This document shows positions 1-8,382 of a DNA stretch of 64,000 nt, in pieces (the stretch's first letter is position 1; every line of letters begins with the position of its first letter). The position numbers were made by a program, and so were the translations under genes. The notes beneath the pieces are model-generated. The model did not search any database. It worked only from the letters and a program-made list of their open reading frames with translations, and was not told the origin of the DNA. Location: assembly GCF_027531905.1 (NCBI RefSeq), contig NZ_JAPZSU010000009.1:1-64000 (forward strand). The letters run 5' to 3'. The DNA comes from Flavobacterium sp. (GTDB taxonomy: Bacteria; Bacteroidota; Bacteroidia; Flavobacteriales; Flavobacteriaceae).

Positions 1-198
1 TTTTGGTTGTATATTAAAAATATTATTTATAAACTTAATGTTTTTTCAACACATTTTTTTAAAAGACAACAAATTTATTGGTTTAAATCCGTTCAATCTG
101 TGTCATCTGTGGTCTATCAAAAGATGTGTCCAGACGGTAGGCTACTACCGGGGCTAAAAGGAAGCATCCTACCTTTTTGCTTTCGTAGTGACTTAAAA
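1..198. other. Non-coding left edge with small hairpins
   Basis: No convincing gene lies here. The stretch ends at the stop codon of the minus-strand cation efflux gene. It holds two short hairpins: GGTAG/CTACC with a four-base loop at 136-149, and AAAAGG/CCTTTT at 156-177. Just before them, bases 88-113 read like a dispersed intergenic motif I have seen in other Bacteroidota (an inference from memory). An open frame at 7-267 runs through the hairpins, matches no family and looks spurious. Confidence 0.4.
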
Positions 199-1065
199 TT
201 AATTAGGTTCTACATGAATCAAAACATGTCCCAAAGAGGGGATTTGCGCTCGAAGGGTATCTTTTAAGTCATGCGCAATATCATGTCCTTCTCTCACTGT
301 AATCGTACCTTCTACCCTTGCGTGCAAATCAACATGGTACTGCATTCCTGCTTTTCTTATAAAACATTTCTCAGTATCTATAACTCCTGGAACCGTTAAG
401 GAAACAACTCTAATTTCCTCAACCAATTCATCATATAGATGCTCATCCATTATCTCGCTCAAAGCGGGTCTAAATATTTTATAGCTATTGAATAAAATAA
501 AACCAGAGGCAAAAAGAGCCGCCCAATCATCGGCAGACTCGTATCCTTTCCCAAAATAAAGGGCAATAGAAATTCCCAAAAAAGCCGCTACCGAAGTAAT
601 AGCATCGCTTCTATGGTGCCAAGCATCGGCTTTCAAAGAAGAGCTATTGGTTTCTTTACTTCTTTTCATCACCAACTGAAACGAATACTCTTTCCAAATA
701 ATAATGGCTCCCAAAATATAAAGTGTCCAAGATTTGGGCAAATCATGAGGTGTCCCAATGTTTTGAATACTCTCATAAGCAATAATCGTAGCCGAAGTAA
801 TCAAAAAACCAACTACCAAAAACGTAATCAAAGGTTCTGCACGACCATGACCATAAGGATGATTATCATCGGCAGGTTTATTAGAATATTTGATTCCAAA
901 AAGCACCAAAAAGGACGCAAAAATATCGGTTGTTGACTCAATCGCATCAGCGATTAATGCATACGAATTGCCAAAAAAACCAGCCAATCCTTTTACAATA
1001 GCCAAAGAAGTATTACCAATAATACTGAAGTAGGTGGCTTTTATCGCCGTTTGTTCTTTAGTCAT
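199..1065 (-). CDS. Cation diffusion facilitator (CDF) transporter
   Basis: An inner-membrane divalent metal/proton antiporter of the FieF/CzcD type, expected to export Zn, Fe, Co or Mn. It has 288 residues, the usual length. The N-terminal 200 residues form about six membrane segments. Segment 2 carries acidic residues E43 and D47, where FieF has its metal-site Asp pair. Segment 5 carries the HxxxD motif (H150, D154). Residues 210-288 form the cytoplasmic domain, rich in His (VDLHARVEG, HVLIHVEPN). E43 instead of Asp may shift metal preference, but this cannot be decided from sequence. The gene follows murA on the same strand, separated by a terminator. A minus-strand -7 element (TAGTTTTG, 1111-1118) could give it its own promoter. 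Confidence 0.9.
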   Translation of the reverse strand: MTKEQTAIKATYFSIIGNTSLAIVKGLAGFFGNSYALIADAIESTTDIFASFLVLFGIKYSNKPADDNHPYGHGRAEPLITFLVVGFLITSATIIAYESIQNIGTPHDLPKSWTLYILGAIIIWKEYSFQLVMKRSKETNSSSLKADAWHHRSDAITSVAAFLGISIALYFGKGYESADDWAALFASGFILFNSYKIFRPALSEIMDEHLYDELVEEIRVVSLTVPGVIDTEKCFIRKAGMQYHVDLHARVEGTITVREGHDIAHDLKDTLRAQIPSLGHVLIHVEPN

Positions 1066-1076
1066 TGTTTTGTAAT

Positions 1077-1131
1077 TAAAAAATCGTTTAAACTAGCTTT
1101 GACAAAAAAACAAAACTAATTTAAACGATTC
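1077..1131 (-). terminator. Rho-independent terminator after murA
   Basis: Inverted arms AATCGTTTAAA (1082-1092) and TTTAAACGATT (1120-1130) flank an A/T-rich loop. On the minus strand the second arm runs into six T. It lies between the murA stop and the cation efflux start. Confidence 0.7.
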
Positions 1132-1150
1132 ATTGAAATTATTATTCTTT

Positions 1151-2461
1151 TTAAGCTCTTACAATATTGGCTCCAATAGCTCTAAGACGCTCATCAATGC
1201 GCTCGTATCCTCTATCAATTTGTTCAATATTTTGAATAGTGCTCGTTCCTTTCGCTGACAAAGCAGCAATCAATAACGAAATACCCGCACGAATATCTGG
1301 TGAAGACATTGTAGTTGCTTTCAATTGCGATTTAAAATCATGACCAATAACTACCGCTCTATGAGGGTCACACAAAATGATTTTTGCTCCCATATCTATT
1401 AATTTATCTACGAAAAACAAACGGCTTTCGAACATTTTTTGATGTATCAATACATCACCTTTTGCTTGAGTAGCTACTACCAAAATAATACTCAATAAAT
1501 CTGGAGTAAAACCAGGCCAAGGCGCATCTGCAATGGTTAAAATAGAACCATCAATGTCCGTTTTAACTTCGTAACCATTCACGTGAGCAGGAATAAAGAT
1601 ATCATCTCCTTTTTTCTCTAGTGTAACCCCTAGTTTACGGAATACATTAGGAATAACTCCAAGATTTTCCCAACTTACATTTTTTATAGTAATCTCAGAT
1701 TTAGTCATAGCGGCCAATCCAATCCAAGAACCAATCTCAATCATATCCGGAAGAATACGGTGTTCACATCCACCTAATGCTTCTACTCCTTCAATAGTCA
1801 ACAAATTAGACCCAACACCAGAAATTTTAGCTCCCATTGCATTCAGCATTTTGCATAATTGTTGCAAATAAGGCTCACAAGCAGCGTTGTAAACTGTAGT
1901 TGTACCTTTAGCCAAAACGGCAGCCATTACGATATTTGCCGTACCTGTAACAGAGGCTTCGTCCAATAACATATCTGTACCTGTAAGTCCATCTGGAGCT
2001 TCTACTCCATAGAAATGATCTTCTCTATTGTATCTAAACTTAGCACCTAAATTGATAAATCCTTCAAAATGGGTATCCAATCTTCTTCTTCCAATTTTAT
2101 CTCCACCTGGTTTCGGAATATAACCTTTACCAAAACGAGCTAATAACGGACCAACAATCATAATCGAACCACGCAAAGAACCACCTTCTTTCTTAAAGGC
2201 TTCAGTCTCTAAATAGCCCATATTTACTTCATCCGATTGAAAAGTAATGGAACTATTGCCGTTTTTTTGAATTTTAACTCCTAGATTGCCCAACAAAGTG
2301 ATTAACTTGTTGATGTCAATAATATCCGGAATATTATTGATTGTTACTTTTTCTGGAGTAAGCAATACAGCGCATAAAATTTGTAATGCCTCGTTTTTTG
2401 CTCCTTGTGGGGTGATTTCTCCTTTTAATTGAATTCCACCTTCGATCTTGAAAATTCCCAT
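1151..2461 (-). CDS. murA: UDP-N-acetylglucosamine 1-carboxyvinyltransferase MurA
   Basis: First committed step of peptidoglycan synthesis in the cytoplasm: transfer of enolpyruvate from PEP to UDP-GlcNAc. It has 436 residues, slightly longer than E. coli MurA (419). The N-terminal substrate motif GAKNEA (K22, N23) is intact. The catalytic loop reads PGGDKIGRRRLDTH, so the Cys that fosfomycin alkylates in E. coli (C115) is Asp here (D121). MurA enzymes with Asp at this place, as in Mycobacterium and Chlamydia, are active but resistant to fosfomycin. It lies 44 bases after the DUF4290 gene, probably in one transcript DUF493-DUF4290-murA. Confidence 0.97.
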   Translation of the reverse strand: MGIFKIEGGIQLKGEITPQGAKNEALQILCAVLLTPEKVTINNIPDIIDINKLITLLGNLGVKIQKNGNSSITFQSDEVNMGYLETEAFKKEGGSLRGSIMIVGPLLARFGKGYIPKPGGDKIGRRRLDTHFEGFINLGAKFRYNREDHFYGVEAPDGLTGTDMLLDEASVTGTANIVMAAVLAKGTTTVYNAACEPYLQQLCKMLNAMGAKISGVGSNLLTIEGVEALGGCEHRILPDMIEIGSWIGLAAMTKSEITIKNVSWENLGVIPNVFRKLGVTLEKKGDDIFIPAHVNGYEVKTDIDGSILTIADAPWPGFTPDLLSIILVVATQAKGDVLIHQKMFESRLFFVDKLIDMGAKIILCDPHRAVVIGHDFKSQLKATTMSSPDIRAGISLLIAALSAKGTSTIQNIEQIDRGYERIDERLRAIGANIVRA

Positions 2462-2505
2462 TTGTTATACCAATTTATATTAATCAATAATTACACAAAA
2501 TATAA

Positions 2506-3225
2506 TTACTGCTGTTTTCTGTTTTGATTTTTGTGCATCGGAGTTTTGCCCGATTTATTTTTATTATTCTGATTCTTTTGTTGATTGGAAGGCGTAATTT
2601 TATTCGACATTCTTTTGTTTGTTCGAAGTAAATCTGTGGTTCCCAAAAGCTCTTCTTTGCTTTGCAACAAATTCAATTTTCCACCAGAGAGCTCATACAA
2701 ATGCTCAAAAATAACATCGTCTTTTACGGTGTCTTTGTTCCAACTCAAATACGATTTCTTCATGTGATTGGCAATTACCTTGACCAAAGCACTTTTCATT
2801 TCGCCTTCTTCCCATTTATTCGCCACATCTATCATATACTTGATATTATTACCATAATATCTATACTTAGGATAGTTCTGAGGATATTGCAAAACCTCAG
2901 GTTTCAATTGCAAAACTTCACGAGACGGAATAGGATATGGAGAGTCTACCGCCAAACGAAAGTCGGACATAATAAACAACTGATCCCATAACTTGTGCTG
3001 AAAATCAGGCACATCACGCAAATGAGGATTTAAACTTCCCATTACTTGAATGATGTATCTAGCAGCTTTGTTACGCTCTTCATCGTTCTCTATAACAGTA
3101 GCTTGCTCAATCAATTTTTGCAAATGACGACCGTACTCAGGAATGATTAAATGTTTTCTTTCAGAATTGTATTCTAAATGATACACTACATCATTGGCGT
3201 TCTCTTTTTTATATTTTTCGATCAT
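2506..3225 (-). CDS. DUF4290 family protein
   Basis: A conserved Bacteroidota protein of unknown function with 239 residues. Residues 1-175 form a charged globular domain with several Tyr/Pro motifs (PYPIPSREVL, YPKYRYYGNNIKYMID). The last 40 residues are a disordered, basic tail rich in Asn, Gln and Lys (QQKNQNNKNKSGK), perhaps binding nucleic acid or the membrane surface. No signal peptide or membrane segment. It sits two bases after the DUF493 gene and directly before murA, an arrangement I believe is common in this phylum and which hints at a link to envelope growth. Family assignment is from memory. Confidence 0.8.
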   Translation of the reverse strand: MIEKYKKENANDVVYHLEYNSERKHLIIPEYGRHLQKLIEQATVIENDEERNKAARYIIQVMGSLNPHLRDVPDFQHKLWDQLFIMSDFRLAVDSPYPIPSREVLQLKPEVLQYPQNYPKYRYYGNNIKYMIDVANKWEEGEMKSALVKVIANHMKKSYLSWNKDTVKDDVIFEHLYELSGGKLNLLQSKEELLGTTDLLRTNKRMSNKITPSNQQKNQNNKNKSGKTPMHKNQNRKQQ

Positions 3226-3227
3226 AT

Positions 3228-3524
3228 TTATAGGGAAACAATACCTTCAATTGTAGATAATTCTTGGTATTTTTCAATAATTTCTTGTGAGTTTTTCATG
3301 GTAACATCAACAGAAACACTTGTAAACTTGCCTGTTTTCGATTGTGTAGTTTTAATCACGGCGCCCATACAATCAAATGCATCTTGCACTTTTTTCACAT
3401 TACCTTCTACCGATGGAACAATGAATTTAAATAAATATTCTGCTGGCCAAGTATTACTGTTATCTAATTCTACTTGCAATCTTTCATAAAAAGCAGCGGT
3501 CTCTTTTTCTTTGTCTTTATCCAT
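3228..3524 (-). CDS. DUF493 (YbeD-like) protein
   Basis: A small protein of 98 residues with the ACT-like fold of the DUF493/YbeD family. Motifs seen: FIVPS near residue 37, then a helix (VQDAFDCMGAVI) and two strands (FTSVSVDVTM), ending in a second helix (IIEKYQELSTIEGI). The function of the family is not settled; YbeD lies by the lipoate genes in E. coli. The frame extends 33 codons further upstream, but that part reads as low-complexity non-protein sequence and covers a minus-strand -7 element (TATATTTG, 3544-3551), so the start at 3524 is preferred. Confidence 0.8.
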   Translation of the reverse strand: MDKDKEKETAAFYERLQVELDNSNTWPAEYLFKFIVPSVEGNVKKVQDAFDCMGAVIKTTQSKTGKFTSVSVDVTMKNSQEIIEKYQELSTIEGIVSL

Positions 3525-3775
3525 TACTAATTTAAAATAAACGCAAATATACATTTTTGAGGGCAGATTTAAGAATTTACAACTAGGATTTAGCTTTTTT
3601 TTTAGAATACACAATTGAGACAATGTATCACTATTGCAAAAACTATTTTTTGTGGCTTGAAAAAAATATCAAAAATAAAACACTCACTACCAATACATTT
3701 GTGTCTAGCCTATTTTCAAAACCTCAATCAATGGCAGTAGATATTTATATCATAAATAATCCTCGTAAAAATGTT

Positions 3776-3804
3776 TTGAAAACCAATAAGTTTAGGTAAA
3801 TTTG
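3776..3804 (+). promoter_or_regulatory. Promoter of the ATPase-recQ-fmt operon
   Basis: TTG (3776-3778), 18 bases, then TAAATTTG (3797-3804), matching the Bacteroidota sigma consensus. Transcription should start near 3811. Confidence 0.7.
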
Positions 3805-3822
3805 CGCCCTTATTTACAAAAC

Positions 3823-4365
3823 GTGCAAAAAGAAATCATCGTTATTATTGGCGGCCCAGGAACGGGAAAATCAACTATCATTAATCAGCTTTCAGCTATG
3901 GGGCATTGCTGCTATCCAGAAATTTCCAGACAAGTAACTGCCGAAGCCAAAAAACTAGGAATTGACCAATTATTTCTAGAAGACCCAATATTGTTTAGTC
4001 AAAAACTACTCGAGGGAAGAGTTAAACAATTTAACGATGCACAAAACGAATCTCATACGGTAGTTTTTATAGATAGAGGTGTGCCAGATGTAGTTGCTTA
4101 TATGGATTTTATAGGTGATGCATATCCCTCACATTTTGAAGAAGCTTGCAAGATTTGTACTTATTCTAAAATATTCATGCTCCCTCCGTGGGAAGAAATT
4201 TACGAAAGCGATGGGGAACGGTACGAAAATTATGAACAAGCACAACAAATATACCTGCATCTGAAAGAAACCTATCAAAACTACGGCTACGAATTAATCG
4301 AAGTTCCAAAAGATACGGTTGATAACAGAATTCTTTTTATCTTAGACCGAATTTCTAGCAAATAA
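3823..4365 (+). CDS. AAA family ATPase / kinase-like P-loop protein
   Basis: A cytoplasmic P-loop protein of 180 residues related to the NadR/Ttd14-like AAA_28 group. Walker A is GGPGTGKST (residues 10-18 from the GTG start). A Walker-B-like strand VVFIDRGVPDVVAY follows near residue 85. The substrate is not known. Start choice: the frame stays open to a TTG at 3802, but that TTG is part of the promoter -7 element TAAATTTG, so it would not be in the mRNA. The GTG at 3823 leaves a short leader of about 12 bases. It is first in a run with recQ and fmt on the same strand. Confidence 0.75.
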   Translation: MQKEIIVIIGGPGTGKSTIINQLSAMGHCCYPEISRQVTAEAKKLGIDQLFLEDPILFSQKLLEGRVKQFNDAQNESHTVVFIDRGVPDVVAYMDFIGDAYPSHFEEACKICTYSKIFMLPPWEEIYESDGERYENYEQAQQIYLHLKETYQNYGYELIEVPKDTVDNRILFILDRISSK

Positions 4366-4411
4366 TCAAGAAATCGGAAATAGATTTCTAGTTCGAACGA
4401 AACTGAAATCC

Positions 4412-6304
4412 ATGCAAGAAGCCTTACAAATTCTAAATAAATACTGGAAACACGATAGCTTCCGCTCCCTTCAAAAGGAAATTATCGAATCGATTCATAG
4501 CGGTAAGGATACCTTGGCAATTCTCCCAACGGGTGGAGGAAAATCAATATGTTTTCAAGTCCCCGCTTTGATGAAAGAAGGCATATGTCTTGTCATATCG
4601 CCTCTTGTCGCTTTGATGAAAGACCAAGTTGCCAACCTACAGCAACGCAACATCAAAGCAATTGCACTAACTGGTGGAATACCAACAGAAGAAGTCATTG
4701 ATTTACTAGACAATTGTCAATATGGCAATTACAAATTTCTATATCTATCTCCTGAGCGTCTTCAAGGAGATTGGATTATGGATAGAATCAAAAACCTCCC
4801 TATCAACTTAATTGCAATTGATGAAGCGCATTGTGTATCGCAATGGGGTCATGATTTTAGACCTGCATATTTAAAAATTAGTGATTTAAAAACACATTTC
4901 CCAAAAATCCCTTTTTTGGCTTTGACCGCAACAGCTACACCAAAAGTCAAAGAAGACATCATTAAAGATCTTAATTTACAGCAACCCGCTGTTTTTCAAA
5001 AATCATTTGCTAGAGAAAATTTAGCGTATATGGTTTTTGAAGTCGAAGACAAATTATATCGTATACAACAAATATTGATTAAAAACCCTGCTCCTTCTAT
5101 TATATATGTAAGAAATAGAAAGTCTTGCTTAGACATTGCCTCACAATTGAACATTTTAGGCTTTAAAGCAACCTATTATCACGGTGGCTTATCATATAAA
5201 GAGAAAGAAAAAAACATGCAACGCTGGATGACTGAAGAAACACAAGTTATTGTTGCCACCAATGCTTTTGGAATGGGAATTGACAAAGCAAATGTAAAAA
5301 CTGTTATTCATATTCAATTACCCGAAAATTTAGAAAATTATTACCAAGAAGCAGGAAGAGCAGGAAGAGATGGTAATAAAGCGTATGCAATTTTATTGAA
5401 TAGCCCATCGGATAGTCTTCAAGCGGAGTCACAATTCACCAATAACCTACCGGATCGCCCATTCTTGAATATAACTTATGTCAAACTTTGTAATTATTTT
5501 CAAATCGCTTATGGTGAAGGCATAAATGAGCAATTCACCTTTAATTTAAACCATTTTTGTTCAAAATATAGCTTTCCTATTCTAAAAACGTATCAAGCAT
5601 TGCAATTTCTGGACCAACAGGGTATAATTAATTTATCACAAGAGTTTTCAGAAAAAATAACCCTGCAATTTCTAATTCCGTCTAAAGAAGTTATTCGATA
5701 CATTAGTCTTAATCCAAACGACGAAGAGATCATTCTGGCTATCCTAAGAACCTATCCTGGAATATACGAAATGCAAACTTCATTCAATCTTTCATTAATC
5801 GCCAAAAAAGCAAGCGTTAAGGAAGAAGCCGTTCATTTGGTTTTGAAAAAATTAACTGAAAAAGAAATCATTGAGTACCACGCAAAAAACAATGATGCTA
5901 CTATTCTTTTCAATGAAGTTAGAGAAGACGAACGAACCATCAATCGAGTGATTAAACATTTGGACCAGCAAAATCAATTAAAAAAAGAACACCTTGCCAG
6001 TGTCATTGGTTACGTACAGAACCAAAATCAATGCAAAAGTCAGTTGCTTCTTGCTTATTTTGGAGAAAAATCGAGTCCCGAATGCGGCATTTGTTCTTAT
6101 TGCATCTCGAATTCAAAACCTTTTCCGTTTGACAAAGAACTCCCCAATACTATTCTTGAGCTTTTGCAAAAAGAGGATTCAGACTCAAGAGAACTAGAAA
6201 AAAAGACTCGAAAAGGCTCGGATGCTATTATCTTTGCACTACAAACCTTGCTAGAGCAAGACAAAATTAAAATACTACCCAACAATAAATACACTTTACA
6301 ATAA
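4412..6304 (+). CDS. recQ: RecQ family ATP-dependent DNA helicase
   Basis: A superfamily 2 3'-5' DNA helicase for recombination and fork repair, 630 residues. Helicase motifs in order: LPTGGGKSICFQ (I), SPLVALMKDQV (Ia), AIDEAHCVSQWGHDFRP (II plus aromatic loop), LTATATP (III), and motif VI EAGRAGRDG. After the helicase core comes a winged-helix-like region (about 370-520). The four zinc-type cysteines (C.., ECGICSYC) come only near residues 535-560, whereas classical RecQ has them directly after the helicase core. No HRDC domain is evident at the C-terminus. It may be the variant RecQ of Bacteroidota rather than the E. coli-like orthologue. Confidence 0.92.
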   Translation: MQEALQILNKYWKHDSFRSLQKEIIESIHSGKDTLAILPTGGGKSICFQVPALMKEGICLVISPLVALMKDQVANLQQRNIKAIALTGGIPTEEVIDLLDNCQYGNYKFLYLSPERLQGDWIMDRIKNLPINLIAIDEAHCVSQWGHDFRPAYLKISDLKTHFPKIPFLALTATATPKVKEDIIKDLNLQQPAVFQKSFARENLAYMVFEVEDKLYRIQQILIKNPAPSIIYVRNRKSCLDIASQLNILGFKATYYHGGLSYKEKEKNMQRWMTEETQVIVATNAFGMGIDKANVKTVIHIQLPENLENYYQEAGRAGRDGNKAYAILLNSPSDSLQAESQFTNNLPDRPFLNITYVKLCNYFQIAYGEGINEQFTFNLNHFCSKYSFPILKTYQALQFLDQQGIINLSQEFSEKITLQFLIPSKEVIRYISLNPNDEEIILAILRTYPGIYEMQTSFNLSLIAKKASVKEEAVHLVLKKLTEKEIIEYHAKNNDATILFNEVREDERTINRVIKHLDQQNQLKKEHLASVIGYVQNQNQCKSQLLLAYFGEKSSPECGICSYCISNSKPFPFDKELPNTILELLQKEDSDSRELEKKTRKGSDAIIFALQTLLEQDKIKILPNNKYTLQ

Positions 6305-6305
6305 A

Positions 6306-7253
6306 ATGGAAAAATTACGAATCGTTTTTATGGGAACTCCTGAGTTTGCCGTGGGAATTCTGGATACAATAATCAAAAATAATTTTGAAGTAGTTGGGGT
6401 AATTACCGCAACAGACAAGCCTGCTGGACGCGGACAAAAGATCAGGTATTCCGCAGTAAAAGAATATGCATTAGAAAAAGGATTAACAATTCTACAACCT
6501 AGTAATTTAAAAGACGAAAACTTTTTAGCAGAATTAAAAGCTCTAAATGCCAATTTACAAATTGTTGTGGCGTTCCGAATGCTTCCAAAAGTTGTCTGGG
6601 AAATGCCAGAATTAGGCACATTTAATTTGCATGCTTCGCTATTACCAAATTATCGTGGGGCCGCACCTATCAATTGGGCCATCATCAATGGAGAAACCAA
6701 AACTGGAGTTACCACTTTCTTTATTGACGACAAGATTGATACTGGCGCTATGATTCTTAGCAAAGAAACAATGATTGGAAAAGAAGAAAATGCAGGAATG
6801 CTTCACGATCGACTAATGCATATTGGAAGCGAAACAGTTATAGAAACGTTAAAGCTAATCGAATCCAAGAAAGCTACTACTACAATTCAGGAAGATAACG
6901 AAGAAATCAAAACCGCCTACAAGCTCAATAAAGACAATTGCAAAATAGATTGGAATCAATCTGCAGAAAATATCCACAATTTGATTCGTGGTTTAAGTCC
7001 TTATCCAGCGGCTTGGTGTTATTTTAATGACCACAATACTGAATACAATGTAAAGATTTATGAGTCAAAAATAGAAACAGCATCCCATTCCAGCCCTATT
7101 GGAAGCATCGTTTGCACTAAAAAAGAATTAAAAGTAGCCGTACAAAATGGTTATATAGAAATTTTAAGTTTACAATTCCCAGGAAAAAAAAGAATGAAGA
7201 CGGCAGAACTATTAAATGGAATTAGTTTTTCCGAGAATTTCATAGTGTCTTAA
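6306..7253 (+). CDS. fmt: Methionyl-tRNA formyltransferase
   Basis: Formylates initiator Met-tRNA with 10-formyl-THF before translation starts. It has 315 residues, the standard length. The N-terminal formyltransferase domain has FMGTPEFAVGIL at the start and the folate-site signature LLPNYRGAAPINWAIINGE near residues 113-131, with the catalytic Asn/His/Asp region (FNLHASLLP, DTGAM). The C-terminal third is the OB-like tRNA-binding domain (GLSPYPAAW). The start lies one base after the recQ stop, so the two are co-transcribed. Confidence 0.97.
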   Translation: MEKLRIVFMGTPEFAVGILDTIIKNNFEVVGVITATDKPAGRGQKIRYSAVKEYALEKGLTILQPSNLKDENFLAELKALNANLQIVVAFRMLPKVVWEMPELGTFNLHASLLPNYRGAAPINWAIINGETKTGVTTFFIDDKIDTGAMILSKETMIGKEENAGMLHDRLMHIGSETVIETLKLIESKKATTTIQEDNEEIKTAYKLNKDNCKIDWNQSAENIHNLIRGLSPYPAAWCYFNDHNTEYNVKIYESKIETASHSSPIGSIVCTKKELKVAVQNGYIEILSLQFPGKKRMKTAELLNGISFSENFIVS

Positions 7254-7358
7254 ACTCAGTAAAAACAGGCATTCGCAAAGTTCATCACTTTATAACAAGT
7301 CATTTATGAACAAAAAAAATAAGTTATTAACAAATTTGACTAAAAATCACAAAAACAC

Positions 7359-7388
7359 TTGTGTGGAACGTAAATCCTACTAAATTTG
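7359..7388 (+). promoter_or_regulatory. Promoter of the HU gene
   Basis: TTG (7359-7361), exactly 19 bases, TAAATTTG (7381-7388): a full match to the Bacteroidota consensus 40 bases before the HU start, as expected for a highly expressed gene. Confidence 0.8.
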
Positions 7389-7428
7389 TTCTAATAACAT
7401 TTTAACCAACAATTAATAACTATTTATT

Positions 7429-7701
7429 ATGAACAAATCAGAATTAATCGACGCTATTGCTGCTGATGCAGGAATTACAAAAGCAGCTGCGAAATTAGCA
7501 TTAGAATCATTTTTAGGAAATGTAAGTGGTACCTTGAAAAAAGGAGGAAAAGTATCTTTAGTAGGTTTTGGATCATGGTCAGTTTCTTCAAGAGCGGCTA
7601 GAGATGGTAGAAACCCACAAACTGGAAAAACTATTCAAATTGCAGCAAAAAATGTTGTAAAATTTAAAGCTGGAGCAGATTTAGAAGGAGCAGTAAACTA
7701 A
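7429..7701 (+). CDS. hup: HU family DNA-binding protein
   Basis: A nucleoid-associated histone-like protein of 90 residues, the standard HU size. It begins MNKSELIDAIAADAGI, followed by the dimerising helices. The conserved strand VSLVGFGSWSVSSRAARDGRNPQTG contains the GFG turn and the R-x-G-x-N-P-x-T-G signature of the DNA-binding arm. It has its own strong promoter and terminator and so forms a single-gene unit. Confidence 0.96.
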   Translation: MNKSELIDAIAADAGITKAAAKLALESFLGNVSGTLKKGGKVSLVGFGSWSVSSRAARDGRNPQTGKTIQIAAKNVVKFKAGADLEGAVN

Positions 7702-7723
7702 TCCATTCTAACTATAATACATT

Positions 7724-7752
7724 AAAACCTTCCCTATGGAAGGTTTTTTTTT
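7724..7752 (+). terminator. Terminator after HU
   Basis: Ten-base stem AAAACCTTCC / GGAAGGTTTT with loop CTAT, followed by a run of T. Confidence 0.9.
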
Positions 7753-7821
7753 GCATTTGAACGATTATTTTTGGCTAACTAAATTAATTTTAGCTAAATT
7801 TAATGAAAAAATTAAATTTTC

Positions 7822-8382
7822 ATGATAACAGATAAATTAAAAAAAGGACATTTGCTTATAGCAGAACCTTCGCTAATTGGTGATTTATCATTTAATAGAT
7901 CTGTAATATTATTAGCAGATCATAATAAAGAAGGATCGATAGGTTTTATCATAAACAAGCCTCTCAAATATACTATCAACGATTTGATTCCAGAAATTGA
8001 AGCCCGATTCAAAATATACAACGGCGGCCCAGTAGAACAAGATAATTTATATTTTATTCACAACATCCCAGATCTTATTCCAAATAGTGTTGAAATTTCA
8101 AACGGAATTTATTGGGGAGGTGATTTCGAATCGACAAAAGAGTTAATCAATACTGGTTTAATTGGAAAAAACAATATCCGTTTTTTCTTAGGTTATACTG
8201 GCTGGGAAGAAAAACAATTAGAGAATGAAATGGAAGACAATTCATGGATAATTACAAAAAACTCTTATGAAAATAAAATAATTGGAAAATCGCCAACTCA
8301 TTTTTGGAAAGAACAATTAATGGAATTAGGTGGCGATTATTTGATCTGGTCTAATGCTCCAGAAAATCCATACTCTAACTAA
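7822..8382 (+). CDS. YqgE/AlgH family protein
   Basis: A conserved protein of 186 residues. Motifs typical of the family: GHLLIAEPSLIGDLSFNRSV at the start, then GSIGFIINKPL and YNGGPVEQDNLYFIH, and FLGYTGWEEKQLENEM near residue 130. The biochemical role of the family is not established; AlgH affects alginate regulation in Pseudomonas. The last four bases overlap the end of the opposite-strand aminotransferase gene, so the two genes converge. Confidence 0.92.
   Translation: MITDKLKKGHLLIAEPSLIGDLSFNRSVILLADHNKEGSIGFIINKPLKYTINDLIPEIEARFKIYNGGPVEQDNLYFIHNIPDLIPNSVEISNGIYWGGDFESTKELINTGLIGKNNIRFFLGYTGWEEKQLENEMEDNSWIITKNSYENKIIGKSPTHFWKEQLMELGGDYLIWSNAPENPYSN

Noticed and set aside
7..267. 86-codon frame at the left edge
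   Set aside because: It runs through two hairpins and into the 3' end of the cation efflux gene on the other strand, has no recognisable domain, and begins at the window edge. Treated as non-coding.
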